Positions 1-10,186 of a stretch of DNA of 64,000 nt are shown here, one piece after another (position 1 is the stretch's first letter; each line of letters opens with the position of its first letter). The translations under genes and the position numbers were made by a program. The stretch covers positions 5,146,001 to 5,210,000 of the forward strand of contig NZ_CP047318.1 of assembly GCF_009857135.1 (NCBI RefSeq), given 5' to 3'. Source of the stretch: Streptomyces sp. HM190 (GTDB lineage: Bacteria > Actinomycetota > Actinomycetes > Streptomycetales > Streptomycetaceae). The notes below the pieces were generated by a model, which was given only the letters and a program-made list of their open reading frames with translations, made no database searches and was not told where the DNA came from.

Positions 1-422
1 TTCGGCAGACCGGGGACGTCGGTGAACGGGCCGCCGAACTGCCTGCCGAACAACATCGGGCGGGCCTGGCCGGTGTCCCGGACGATCCACTCCACCGCGA
101 CCAGCCCGCGCCTGCCGTCCTTCTGCTCGTACAGCAGCGCGGCGGGCTCGGAGGGTTCGAGCGAGTCGATGTTGTCCGGGTTGACGTAGTGGTAGCCCAT
201 ACCGCCCTCGCCGGGCAGGACGGCGCACTCCTCGGCGCCCTCGTACCCGTCGCGGGCGGGGAACGGCTCGTACGCGTACGTCGACGTCGCGAGGTAGGTC
301 TCGCCCAGTCCGTGCCAGGTGCCCGGCGAGGGGCCGTACAGGGAGTCGGCGTGCGCGGGGGCCGCGGTGCACATGACGGCGGTGGCCAGGGCGAGGGCGC
401 GGGCGGCCTTCAACGGGGACAT
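1..422 (-). CDS. Secreted protein of unknown function, truncated by the window edge
   Basis: The visible 140 residues read from an ATG at 422 towards position 1, with no stop before the window ends, so the C-terminus is missing. The N-terminus is a Sec-type signal peptide: Lys/Arg near the start, an Ala/Leu-rich core (ALALATAVMCTAA) and a likely cleavage after AHA (about residue 25). The mature part contains GMGYHYVNP and a segment describing a short beta-rich domain (EPAALLYEQKDGRRGLVAVEW). I do not recognise a named domain. The product should be exported or surface-exposed. It is divergent from recQ, with about 315 bp between the two starts. The gene is real judging by signal peptide and codon use, but function is unknown. 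Confidence 0.75.
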   Translation of the reverse strand, partial: MSPLKAARALALATAVMCTAAPAHADSLYGPSPGTWHGLGETYLATSTYAYEPFPARDGYEGAEECAVLPGEGGMGYHYVNPDNIDSLEPSEPAALLYEQKDGRRGLVAVEWIVRDTGQARPMLFGRQFGGPFTDVPGLP

Positions 423-738
423 GTCGCGGAGCTCCTTGCGGGGGAGAAGGGGGCGCGCGGGGGCGGCGCCCGGGGCGTGGGGTGGCGGGCCCCCCTCCCG
501 CGTCAGCATCGCCCGGCCCCCGGGCGCCTGCCATGCGGGGCGTCCGATGGGCTGAGGCACGGCCACCGGCCGAGATCTCCGACGGGTGGAGCCTGTGGAT
601 AACTCTGAGGCTGTCGGTGCGGGCGCCTATCGTGGCAGGGGCTGGAGGAAACGCGGACGGCGCGGAACACAAGGCGCGGTACACAGGGCGCGTCACCAGG
701 GCGCGGAGCACGGGGCACGCAGGCACGGGGGACGGACG
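423..738. other. Intergenic region between the divergent secreted-protein gene and recQ
   Basis: About 315 bp lie between the two divergent starts. The region must hold both promoters, but I see no convincing -35/-10 pair. Several reading frames stay open here only because of the high GC content. The short-start reading frame of recQ could be extended into it (to 586), but the extension is Arg/Gly-rich and has no recognisable domain. Confidence 0.4.
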
Positions 739-2982
<2,244 letters not shown>

Positions 2983-3022
2983 CCAGGGCGGGCGTGGCCC
3001 CTTGTGCCCGTCGTGGTCCGCC

Positions 3023-3059
3023 GCCGGCGGGCCCGGAGGATCGAGAGGGCCCCGCCGGC
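3023..3059. terminator. Imperfect hairpin between convergent recQ and fumarylacetoacetase genes
   Basis: gccggcgggccc (3023-3034) pairs with gggccccgccggc (3047-3059) with one bulged base. It lies between two convergent stops, where a shared bidirectional terminator is expected. No U-tract is present, as is usual in Streptomyces. Confidence 0.5.
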
Positions 3060-3072
3060 CGGGACGCTGTCC

Positions 3073-4290
3073 CTACTGCGGTGACGGGACGATTCTGCCC
3101 GTCACCTCGCCCAGCGCGATCCTCGTGCCGTTCGCGCCGGGGGCCCAGGCTGTGAGGGTCACCTCGTCGCCGTCCTCCAGGAAGGTGCGCTTGCCGGTGG
3201 GGAGGTCCAGGGGGTCGCGGCCGTTCCAGGTGAGTTCGAGGAGGGAGCCCCGCTGGTCGGCGGCGGGGCCGCTGACCGTGCCGGAGCCGTAGAGGTCGCC
3301 GGTGCGCAGGGAGGCCCCGTTGACCGTCATGTGGGCCAGTTGCTGGGCGGCGGTCCAGTACATGGTGGAGAAGGGGGGCTCCGCGACCACGTGGCCGTTC
3401 ACGGCGACCGAGATGCGCAGGTCGTAGCCGCCGGGGTCCTCGGCGGAGTCGTCGAGGTAGGGAAGGAGGTCGTGGGTCCGGGACGGCGGGGCCACGCGGG
3501 CCTCGTCGAGGGCGTCCAGAGGGGTGATCCACGGTGAGACCGAGGTGGCGAAGGACTTGCCGAGGAAGGGGCCCAGCGGCACGTACTCCCAGGCCTGGAG
3601 GTCACGGGCCGACCAGTCGTTGAGGAGGGTCACGCCGAAGACGTGGTCCCGGAACCCGGAGAGGGGGACCGGGTGGCCCATGCGGGTGGGCGTCCCCACG
3701 ACGAAGCCGACCTCCGCCTCGATGTCGAGACGGACCGAGGGGCCGTAGACGGGCGCCGGGTCCGCGGGCGCCTTGCGCTGGCCGGAGGGGCGCACCACGT
3801 CGGTGCCGGAGACGACGACCGTGCCGGACCGGCCGTGGTAGCCGATCGGCAGGTGCTTCCAGTTGGGGGTCAGGGGGTCCGGGGAGTCGGGGCGGAAGAT
3901 CTGGCCGACGTTCCGGGCGTGGTTCTCCGAGGCGTAGAAGTCGACGTAGTCGGCCACCTCGAAGGGGAGGTGCAGCGTGACGGAGTCGAGGGGGTGGAAG
4001 AAGGGGCTGATCGTCTCGCGGTGGGAGGGGACGGTCACCCAGGCGGTGAGGGCCCGGCGGACGTCCGACCAGGCGGTGCGGCCCGCCGCGAGCAGGGGGT
4101 TGAGGGTCGTGTGGGCGAGGAGGGCGGCGTACGGGGAGCCCAGGGCACGGGCCGCCCCCGCCGCGTCGAGGACGTGGTCGCCCAGGCGGACCCCGACGGA
4201 GCGGGTGTCGGAGTCCGAGAGGGAGAAGACGCCGTAAGGGAGGTTGTGCGGACCGAAGGGGTGGCCTTCGGGGACGTCGAAGGGGGGCAT
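3073..4290 (-). CDS. fahA: Fumarylacetoacetase
   Basis: Hydrolyses 4-fumarylacetoacetate to fumarate and acetoacetate, the last step of tyrosine/homogentisate degradation, in the cytoplasm. About 405 residues, normal for the family. The N-terminal SH3-like domain (to about residue 110) is followed by the FAH catalytic fold. Metal and catalytic residues are visible in DFYASENHARNVG, RLDIEAEVGFVVG (paired Glu) and LLNDWSARDLQAWEYVPLGPF with the following GKSFATS. The ATG at 4290 gives the usual N-terminus (MPPFDVPEGHPFG); an upstream in-frame start would add 17 unlikely Arg-rich residues. No other tyrosine catabolic gene is adjacent, so it stands alone here. Confidence 0.95.
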   Translation of the reverse strand: MPPFDVPEGHPFGPHNLPYGVFSLSDSDTRSVGVRLGDHVLDAAGAARALGSPYAALLAHTTLNPLLAAGRTAWSDVRRALTAWVTVPSHRETISPFFHPLDSVTLHLPFEVADYVDFYASENHARNVGQIFRPDSPDPLTPNWKHLPIGYHGRSGTVVVSGTDVVRPSGQRKAPADPAPVYGPSVRLDIEAEVGFVVGTPTRMGHPVPLSGFRDHVFGVTLLNDWSARDLQAWEYVPLGPFLGKSFATSVSPWITPLDALDEARVAPPSRTHDLLPYLDDSAEDPGGYDLRISVAVNGHVVAEPPFSTMYWTAAQQLAHMTVNGASLRTGDLYGSGTVSGPAADQRGSLLELTWNGRDPLDLPTGKRTFLEDGDEVTLTAWAPGANGTRIALGEVTGRIVPSPQ

Positions 4291-4482
4291 GGGGTGCTGC
4301 CTCGCTCTCGTGCGTGCCGGCGTTCCGTCTGGTCGCGGCACACGTTACGGGGCGATGACGGGAACGGGGAGTGTCTAAAGAGTTCGCAATGTCCTGATAG
4401 GGGAGGGTCGGAGTGGATGATTCCGGCTTAGCGTCCTCTGGGGGCACGGACGGGGTGGGTCCGGGTCCGGTGAGGGGGACAC

Positions 4483-5904
4483 GTGGGGGGACCCGTGGCC
4501 AGGGGCGCCGGGCGTGCGCCGATCCCGGTGGATCGGGATGTTCCCGGGCTCATCGTCAAGTTCGGTGACTATCCGCTGCACCACGGTGGTGTCGGGGCGA
4601 TCCGCAGTCTGGGGCGGCTCGGGGTGCCCATGTACGCGATCACCGAGGACCGTTGCACACCGGCCGCCCTCTCGCGGTACCTGCGGCGGGCGTTCGTCTG
4701 GCCCACCACCGGGACCGAGGAGCCCGAACGTCTGGTCGAGGGGCTGCTCAGGATCGGGCGGGAGATCGGACGGCCGACCGTGCTCGTGCCGACCGACGAG
4801 GAGGCCGCGGTGCTGATCGCCGAGCACCAGGACGCGCTGGGGCCGGTGTTCCTGTTCCCGCGCGTCGACGCCAAGCTGCCGCGCCGCCTCGCCAGCAAGC
4901 AGGGGCTGCACGAGCTGTGCGTCGAGCACGGCGTCGCCAGTCCGACCGCCGCCTTCCCGCAGTCGTACGACGAGGTCGAGCGGTTCGCGGCACGGGCCCG
5001 TTTCCCGGTGGTGGCCAAGAACCGGGAGGCGTTCGAACGGCGCCGGCAGCCCGCCGTCAACGGGACGACCCGGATCGAGAGCCCCGAGGCGCTGCTGCGG
5101 CTCGCCCGCGGATGGGGCGGGCGGCCCGGGGTGATCCTCCAGGAGTACCTGCCCCGGGAGGACGCCGAGGACTGGATCGTGCACGCCTACTTCGACGCGG
5201 ACTCCGCACCGCTCGCCCTGTTCACCGGGGTGAAGGTGCGCTCGTGGCCGCCGCACGCGGGGATGACGGCGAACGCCTACATCGTCGACAACCCGGAACT
5301 GGCGGACATCGCGGCACGGTTCATCAAGCAGATCGGCTTCAGTGGCGTCATCGACCTGGATCTGCGCTTCGACCGCAGGGACGGGCTGTACAAACTGCTC
5401 GACTTCAACCCGCGGATGGGCGCGCAGTTCCGGATCTTCGAGAACGAGGCGGGAATCGACGTCGTACGCGCCCTGCACCTGGATCTGACCGGACGTCCGG
5501 TGCCGGAGGGGGAACAGCTCGCCGGGCGGCGGTACATCGTGGAGAACATCGACCTGCCGGCCCTGCTCGCCTACCGGCGCAGCGGGTACACCACCCCGCA
5601 CGCGCCCGCCCGCGCGAACGGTACGGAGCTGGCGTGGCTCGCGGGTGACGACCCGATGCCGTTCCTCACGATGCTCGCGCGCTTCGTGCGACCGGGCGCG
5701 AAGCACCTCTACCAACTGTGGCGGGCCAACCGGGCCAACCGGGCCAACCGGGCTGGAGAGGCCAGCGGGGTCAGTGGGGCCGGCCGGGCCGGGCGGTCGG
5801 GGCGGTCCGGCCGGTTCCGCCGGTCCACTCGGTTCCGCCGGTCGCGCCAGGGGGGTCGGGGCCGGTGGGTCGGCGGGGGCGACCGCTTCGGGCTCCACGG
5901 CTAG
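4483..5904 (+). CDS. ATP-grasp domain ligase, probably carboxylate-amine type
   Basis: A 473-residue cytoplasmic ATP-grasp enzyme, expected to join a carboxylate to an amine or thiol through an acyl-phosphate. The pre-ATP-grasp region (GDYPLHHGGVGAIRSLGRLG) is followed by the ATP-grasp core: a phosphate-binding lysine in FPVVAKNREAF, the hinge ILQEYLPRE, and metal ligands in GVIDLDLRFDRRDGLYKLLDFNPRMGAQ split around D and N. The substrate is unknown. The C-terminal about 60 residues are Arg/Gly/Ser low complexity (RANRANRANRAG and following), encoded by short tandem repeats. GTG starts at 4483 and 4495 both have a G-rich element. The downstream FAD oxidoreductase begins 43 bp after the stop, so the pair is probably one transcription unit. 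Confidence 0.8.
   Translation: MGGPVARGAGRAPIPVDRDVPGLIVKFGDYPLHHGGVGAIRSLGRLGVPMYAITEDRCTPAALSRYLRRAFVWPTTGTEEPERLVEGLLRIGREIGRPTVLVPTDEEAAVLIAEHQDALGPVFLFPRVDAKLPRRLASKQGLHELCVEHGVASPTAAFPQSYDEVERFAARARFPVVAKNREAFERRRQPAVNGTTRIESPEALLRLARGWGGRPGVILQEYLPREDAEDWIVHAYFDADSAPLALFTGVKVRSWPPHAGMTANAYIVDNPELADIAARFIKQIGFSGVIDLDLRFDRRDGLYKLLDFNPRMGAQFRIFENEAGIDVVRALHLDLTGRPVPEGEQLAGRRYIVENIDLPALLAYRRSGYTTPHAPARANGTELAWLAGDDPMPFLTMLARFVRPGAKHLYQLWRANRANRANRAGEASGVSGAGRAGRSGRSGRFRRSTRFRRSRQGGRGRWVGGGDRFGLHG
5722..5748 (+). repeat. Three perfect 9-bp tandem repeats inside the ATP-grasp gene
   Basis: The unit cgggccaac occurs three times in a row and encodes RAN-RAN-RAN. It opens the low-complexity Arg-rich tail. 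A 9-bp period keeps the frame, so length changes by slippage would be tolerated. Confidence 0.8.
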
Positions 5905-5947
5905 GCAGTGCACGAAGCAGGCACATCGCGTCCTGGGGAGGGACTTC

Positions 5948-7150
5948 GTGATCCAACCGGTAGCAGTCATCGGCGCCGGGCCGTTCGGTCTGTCCACCGC
6001 CGCCCATCTGCGGGCGCACGGCATCGCGGTCCGCGTCTTCGGCGAACCCATGGTCAGCTGGCGGGACAGCATGCCCGCCGGGATGCTCCTGAAGTCGACA
6101 CCGGCCGCGTCCAGCATCGACGCGCCGCAGCGCGGCAACACCCTGCGCGACTACTGCGACGCGGCGGGCGTCCGTCGGCTGGTCACGGACGAGGACATCA
6201 TCCCGGTGGAGACCTTCGTCTCCTACGGCGAGTGGTTCCAGCAGCGGCTGGTGCCCGAGCTGGAGCGGGTGCGGGTCGTCTCCGTGGACCGCGGTGGGGG
6301 CGGCGGCTTCGAACTGAAGCTGGACTCGGGGGAGTCCTTCACCGCGCGGGCCGTCGTCGTGGCCAGCGGACTGTTCGGGCTCGCGCACGTGCCGGCCGAG
6401 CTGGCGGGGGCGGCCGGCGACGGGCCCACCCCCGGCGGGCCGGTCTCCCACAGCTCCCAGCACCACGACCTCGGACGGTTCGCCGGCAAGGAACTGATCG
6501 TCGTGGGGGCCGGGCAGTCCGCGCTGGAGACGGCCGTCCTGGCCGCCGAGGCGGGGGCCCGGGTGCGGGTGGTCGCGCGGGGCCGGGGCGCGGTGGCGTT
6601 CGGGGCGCCGCCGTGGCGGCAGCCGCGGCTGCGGCCGGAGTCGCCGTTCGGGCGTGCCTGGTCGCTGTGGGCGCTCAGCTACTACCCGCACCCGTACCGG
6701 TACCTGCCCGCCGGGGTCCGCCACCACCTGGTCCGCCGGGTGCTCGGGCCACTCGGGGCGTGGTGGCTGCGCGAGCGCTTCGAGGGGCACGTCGAGGTGC
6801 GGGAGGTCGACCGGGTGGTGCGCGGCGGCGTCATCGACGGAGGGCCACGGCTCGTGGTGCGGGGGCACGACGGGCGCACGGAGGAGATGGCCGCCGACCA
6901 CGTCGTGGCGGCGACCGGGTACCGGGTGGACCTCGGGGCGATGGGCTTCCTCGGCCACGAACTGCGGACCAGGCTGGAGGTGAGCCGGGGGACGCCGGTG
7001 CTGGGGGCCGGATTCCGGTCGTCGATTCCGGGGCTGTACTTCACGGGGCTGCCGGCGGCCGCCTCGTACGGGCCGGTGATGCGGTTCGTGTGCGGGACGG
7101 AGTTCGCCTCGCCCCGGCTGGCCCGGCATCTCGCGGGCGCGCACGGCTAG
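5948..7150 (+). CDS. FAD-dependent oxidoreductase (flavin monooxygenase-like)
   Basis: About 400 residues. It has an N-terminal FAD-binding Rossmann motif (AVIGAGPFGLSTAAHL, GxGxxG type) and a second NAD(P)H-binding glycine motif (IVVGAGQSALETAVLAAEAG) near residue 180, the arrangement of flavin-containing monooxygenases. ATGYRVD near the C-terminus matches the family's conserved ATG element. The substrate is unknown. The GTG start at 5948 has GGGGAGG 6-8 bp upstream and directly precedes the FAD motif. It follows the ATP-grasp gene by 43 bp, which suggests that the two act on the same small molecule or peptide; this functional link is inference. Confidence 0.85.
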   Translation: MIQPVAVIGAGPFGLSTAAHLRAHGIAVRVFGEPMVSWRDSMPAGMLLKSTPAASSIDAPQRGNTLRDYCDAAGVRRLVTDEDIIPVETFVSYGEWFQQRLVPELERVRVVSVDRGGGGGFELKLDSGESFTARAVVVASGLFGLAHVPAELAGAAGDGPTPGGPVSHSSQHHDLGRFAGKELIVVGAGQSALETAVLAAEAGARVRVVARGRGAVAFGAPPWRQPRLRPESPFGRAWSLWALSYYPHPYRYLPAGVRHHLVRRVLGPLGAWWLRERFEGHVEVREVDRVVRGGVIDGGPRLVVRGHDGRTEEMAADHVVAATGYRVDLGAMGFLGHELRTRLEVSRGTPVLGAGFRSSIPGLYFTGLPAAASYGPVMRFVCGTEFASPRLARHLAGAHG

Positions 7151-7151
7151 A

Positions 7152-7300
7152 GCGTGTTTCGAAAGTCCCGTCTGCCCGGCGGCGTCCGGCACGCACGCTC
7201 GCCGCTTTGTCGGGATCGTCGCGGTACCAGCGGTATCGGGGCGACCCTCCGCCGTGCGATCGCACGCACCGGACGCCGCCGGGCCTGCCCTCCGGGCAGA
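7152..7300. repeat. Nested inverted-repeat element, MITE-like
   Basis: Starts right after the oxidoreductase stop with agcgtgtttcgaaagt. cccggcggcgtccgg (7175-7189) is perfectly complementary to ccggacgccgccggg (7269-7283), and the outer tctgccc/gggcaga bases extend the pairing. The interior holds the palindrome gtgcgatcgcac (7254-7265). No reading frame with coding character spans it. It may be a non-autonomous mobile element remnant or a strong terminator; I could not test copy number. Confidence 0.5.
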
Positions 7301-7558
7301 CGACGCTCCTTTCGCTGGGAGCGCCGCCCGGATCACGCCGACACGGGGACGGCCTCGGGGTCGGCGGGGGCGGGCGGGCGCGTGCGCTGCGGGGGCGAGC
7401 CGGTGCGGGCGCGAAGGGGTCGGGCGCGCGGTGTCCTGCGTGCCCCTCGTTCGGGCGCCGTCGGCGCCCCCGGCGATGAACACGGGTTCGGACAAGGGGA
7501 GTTGACGTCGGCTGGTTCCGGGCGAACCGATGGGGGTCGGCATCCGTATTCTCTGATC
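7301..7558. other. Non-coding upstream region of the HAD phosphatase gene
   Basis: About 260 bp of GC-rich sequence with no supportable gene. The final 20 bp contain tattct (7548-7553) six bases before the HAD ATG, compatible with a -10 element of a leaderless transcript. Confidence 0.4.
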
Positions 7559-8365
7559 ATGGCCGCTCCCACCGCATATTCACTCATCGCCACTGACCTG
7601 GACGGAACGCTCCTGCGCAGTGACGACACGCTCTCCGATCGGTCCCTCGCCGCATTGGCGCAGGCCACGGAGGCCGGTGCTCAGCACCTCGTGGTGACGG
7701 GACGGCCGGCGCCGAGAGTGCGCCCCCTCTTCGACGACCTCGGCAACAGGGGGCTCGCGGTGTGCGGCCAGGGCGCGCAGTTGTACGACCCCGGCGCGGA
7801 CCGGATGCTCTGGTCGGTCACCCTCGACCGGGAGCTAGCCGAGACCGCGCTCGGCAAGATCGAGGCGGAGGTCGGCCAGGTGTACGCCGCCGTCGACCAG
7901 GACGGCGTCGACGGCCTCACCCTGATCGAGCCCGGCTACCTCATGCCGCACCCCACGCTGCCCGCCCTGCGCGTACCGCGCCGGGACGACCTGTGGTGCG
8001 AGCCCATCAGCAAGGTGCTGCTGCGCCACCCGTACCTGTCGGACGACGAGTTGGCCTCGGCGGCGCGCACGGCGGTCGGTTCGCTGGCGACGGTCACCAT
8101 GTCGGGGCCCGGCACCGTCGAACTCCAGCCGTGCGGCATCACCAAGGCCACCGGTCTCGCCCTGGCCGCCGAACACCTCGGCCTCACGCCGGGCGAGACC
8201 ATCGCCTTCGGGGACATGCCCAACGACATCCCCATGTTCGACTGGGCCGCGCACGGGGTCGCCATGGCCAACGCCCACCCCGAACTCAAGGCCGTCGCCG
8301 ACGAGGTGACCCTGTCGAACGAGGACGACGGGATCGCGGTGGTGCTTGAGCGGCTGTTCGCCTGA
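7559..8365 (+). CDS. HAD-superfamily Cof-type phosphatase
   Basis: A 268-residue cytoplasmic HAD-IIB hydrolase. Motif I is DLDGTLL near residue 12, with the nucleophile and acid/base aspartates. Motif II is in VVTGRP, motif III lysine lies in the ITKATGLALAAEHLG region, and motif IV is FGDMPNDIPMF. The large C2B cap lies between motifs II and III. Members dephosphorylate sugar phosphates, nucleotides or flavin/PLP precursors; the substrate cannot be read from sequence. The ATG at 7559 lacks a Shine-Dalgarno sequence but sits 6 bp after a -10-like tattct, so translation may be leaderless. Convergent with the LysM gene across a strong hairpin. Confidence 0.9.
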   Translation: MAAPTAYSLIATDLDGTLLRSDDTLSDRSLAALAQATEAGAQHLVVTGRPAPRVRPLFDDLGNRGLAVCGQGAQLYDPGADRMLWSVTLDRELAETALGKIEAEVGQVYAAVDQDGVDGLTLIEPGYLMPHPTLPALRVPRRDDLWCEPISKVLLRHPYLSDDELASAARTAVGSLATVTMSGPGTVELQPCGITKATGLALAAEHLGLTPGETIAFGDMPNDIPMFDWAAHGVAMANAHPELKAVADEVTLSNEDDGIAVVLERLFA

Positions 8366-8370
8366 ACGCC

Positions 8371-8403
8371 CGTTCCCCCCGGGCCGGGGACCCGGGGGGA
8401 ACG
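8371..8403. terminator. Bidirectional terminator hairpin
   Basis: cgttccccccggg (8371-8383) and cccggggggaacg (8391-8403) form a perfect 13-bp stem with a 7-nt loop between the convergent HAD and LysM genes. Confidence 0.8.
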
Positions 8404-8438
8404 GACAGGGAACGGACCGGCCCGAGGGCCCGGCGGGA

Positions 8439-9203
8439 TCAGTACGCGCCGAAGACGTTGTCGATCGAGCCGTACCGCGCGGCGGCGTAGTTGCACGCCG
8501 CCGTGATGTTCGCGACCGGGTCGAACGGGTCGTAGGCGGTGCCGGGCACGTGGTACGCGGCGAAGGTCGGGTCGATGACCTGGAGCAGGCCCTTCGACGG
8601 GGTGCCCGCGGCGGCGTTGGAGTCCCAGTTGTTGATGGCCTGGGGGTTGCCGGAGGACTCCCGCATGATGTTGCGGTGGATGCCGTCGTACGAGCCGGGG
8701 ATCCCGTTGCGCGCCATGATGTCCAGCGACTCCCGGATCCAGCCGTCGAGGTTGTTCGCGTACGTCTTGACGGACGCCGGCGTGGCCTGGGCCACCGTGC
8801 CGGCCGGCTTGCTCGTGACCGCCGGCTTCTTCGGCGCCGCGGTCGTCTTCGTCGCCTTGAGCTTCAGCTTCAGGCCCGGGCGGATCAGTTGCGGGTCGTC
8901 GCCGACGGTCTTGCGGTTGTCCTTGTAGAGCTGTTGCCAGCCACCGCTGACACCGTGCTTCCGCGCGATCGAGGACAGGGTGTCTCCGGAGACGACGGTG
9001 TAGGTGACGGACTTCGGGACGACGGCCTGCGCGGTCCGCGCGGCCGACTGCACGGAGGCGGCGGCCTGGGTCGGCTGGGCGGCGCTTGCGGTGCCGACCG
9101 CGGTGAGCGGCAGTACGAGGGCGACCCCGCCCGTGCCGGCGGCGATGACGGCACGGCTGAGCGCGCTGGTTCTGGAACGGTGGTGCTTGCCTCGTCCGGG
9201 CAT
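8439..9203 (-). CDS. Secreted LysM / lytic transglycosylase cell-wall protein
   Basis: About 254 residues. A signal peptide (Arg-rich start, then AVIAAGTGGVALVLPL, cleavage after ASA) is followed by a LysM peptidoglycan-binding domain (YTVVSGDTLSSIARKHG to LIRPGLKLKL, about residues 65-110). A Lys/Ala/Thr linker leads to a C-terminal transglycosylase SLT-like domain with the catalytic Glu in MRESSGNP, then SKGLLQVIDPTFAAYHV and an Asn/Ala/Tyr-rich end. It should cleave peptidoglycan outside the membrane during growth, spore formation or germination. The ATG at 9203 has GGAGAGG 8-9 bp upstream. The leader carries a c-di-AMP-type riboswitch, as known for several actinobacterial wall-hydrolase genes. 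Confidence 0.92.
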   Translation of the reverse strand: MPGRGKHHRSRTSALSRAVIAAGTGGVALVLPLTAVGTASAAQPTQAAASVQSAARTAQAVVPKSVTYTVVSGDTLSSIARKHGVSGGWQQLYKDNRKTVGDDPQLIRPGLKLKLKATKTTAAPKKPAVTSKPAGTVAQATPASVKTYANNLDGWIRESLDIMARNGIPGSYDGIHRNIMRESSGNPQAINNWDSNAAAGTPSKGLLQVIDPTFAAYHVPGTAYDPFDPVANITAACNYAAARYGSIDNVFGAY

Positions 9204-9218
9204 GACTGATTCCTCTCC

Positions 9219-9446
9219 GTCGCCTGCGAGGTGAGCTGTCGGGTTCGGGCTGGAGGTGCCCGGCCGTACTCGGCCAGCCGGCGTGCGCTGTGCGTGCGGC
9301 GCGCGCCGGTGGTCCGTGCGTGGCTTCACCCCGAGCCGGTCCGGTGGGGAATGCCGGACCGGCGGCTTACCTGGGTCCCCCGCTCCTGCCGTGCGTGGTC
9401 GAGTGGTCGGGTGTGGGAGTCCGGGCGGCGGCAGGATTCGGCGGTC
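9219..9446 (-). promoter_or_regulatory. ydaO/yuaA-type c-di-AMP riboswitch
   Basis: Read on the minus strand, the leader contains the conserved blocks of the ydaO-yuaA class in order: CCGCCGAATCCTGCCG at the 5' end, GGCAGGAGCGGGGGACCC, CTCGGGGTGAAGCC, GGCCGAGTACGGCCGGG, and the hallmark 3' block CCCGAACCCGACAGCTCACC followed by TCGCAGGCG. The 3' end lies 15 bases before the start codon. The class binds cyclic di-AMP and normally turns expression off; in Streptomyces it controls cell-wall hydrolases, which fits the gene downstream. Confidence 0.88.
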
Positions 9447-9465
9447 CGTCCGGACGGGGAGTGAA

Positions 9466-9493
9466 CGTATGCGAGAGCACACGAGAGGAACAA
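9466..9493 (-). promoter_or_regulatory. Candidate promoter of the riboswitch-LysM transcript
   Basis: On the minus strand TTGTTC (9488-9493) and CATACG (9466-9471) are 16 bp apart. A start about 7 bp after the -10 would place the transcript start just ahead of the riboswitch 5' block. The match to consensus is moderate. Confidence 0.4.
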
Positions 9494-10186
9494 GCCCCGA
9501 ATCCGCATATGGGTGTAGTTGACCTTGAGTTTGCCCGAAATGGGCGTCGGGTTCGCGCGCTTTGCGCATCTCAACTTGCCTACTGCAAAGGGAAACCGGG
9601 GAGGGGGTGACGGAGTGTGACACGGGGTCCGCGTGACTCAACTCACGGGAGGAGTGGGGTGAAGTGCGGGTAACGCGCAAAACGGTCAACTCGGGTTGCC
9701 TGAAAGGCCGGTTTGGGGTGATGTGCGGGGTGGGGCGAGAGTGGTGCACAGGGGTGCATTTCGGTCACCGGAGGGTGGGGTCGATCGGGGTGCTGGCCGC
9801 GTGGGAGCCAGGGGCTCGGGTGGGTGGTGAAGGGGTGTCCGGGTGGGTGTCCGGATCGGTGTCCGAGTGGGTACCCGGGTGGGTGTCCGAGTGGGTACCC
9901 GGGTGGGTGTCCGAGTGGGTACCCGGGCGGGTGTCCGGCTGGAGTGTCACTGCCGTGGCGCGCGTGCCGACGAATATCTGCACATATCCCATGATCGGGA
10001 ATATTTCGGGCGCCCGTCCGTGTTGTGCGGGTCGAACCCGTGGGCGCTCGTGGTGATCGAAAGGTGACCGGATACGCTGACTCGGGTGATGGCAGCGACA
10101 GATCGACAAACTGTGTCATCGACCGTGAGACCGACCTAGACCGACCGTGTGATCGTCAGCAGACGTCAGCAGACAGGAGAACCCTC
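9494..10186. other. Long intergenic region between LysM and polyprenyl synthase genes
   Basis: About 690 bp with no supportable gene. It contains three 24-bp tandem repeats (9859-9930). Reading frames through it, such as one encoding HPGTHSD repeats on the minus strand, are by-products of the repeats. The promoter of the polyprenyl synthase should lie near 10040-10090, where tacgct (10075-10080) is a possible -10. Confidence 0.5.
9859..9930. repeat. Three 24-bp tandem repeats
   Basis: Units at 9859-9882, 9883-9906 and 9907-9930 share the core gtgtccgagtgggtacccgg; the first two are identical and the third has one change. A degenerate partial unit precedes them. Each carries a KpnI-type ggtacc palindrome. 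Confidence 0.9.

Noticed and set aside
9859..9930. CRISPR array
   Set aside because: Units are directly adjacent with no spacers and are too few.
9765..10109. Minus-strand frame with HPGTHSD repeats
   Set aside because: The repeat is produced by 24-bp DNA repeats in an intergenic region; no ribosome site and flanks are poor in coding character.
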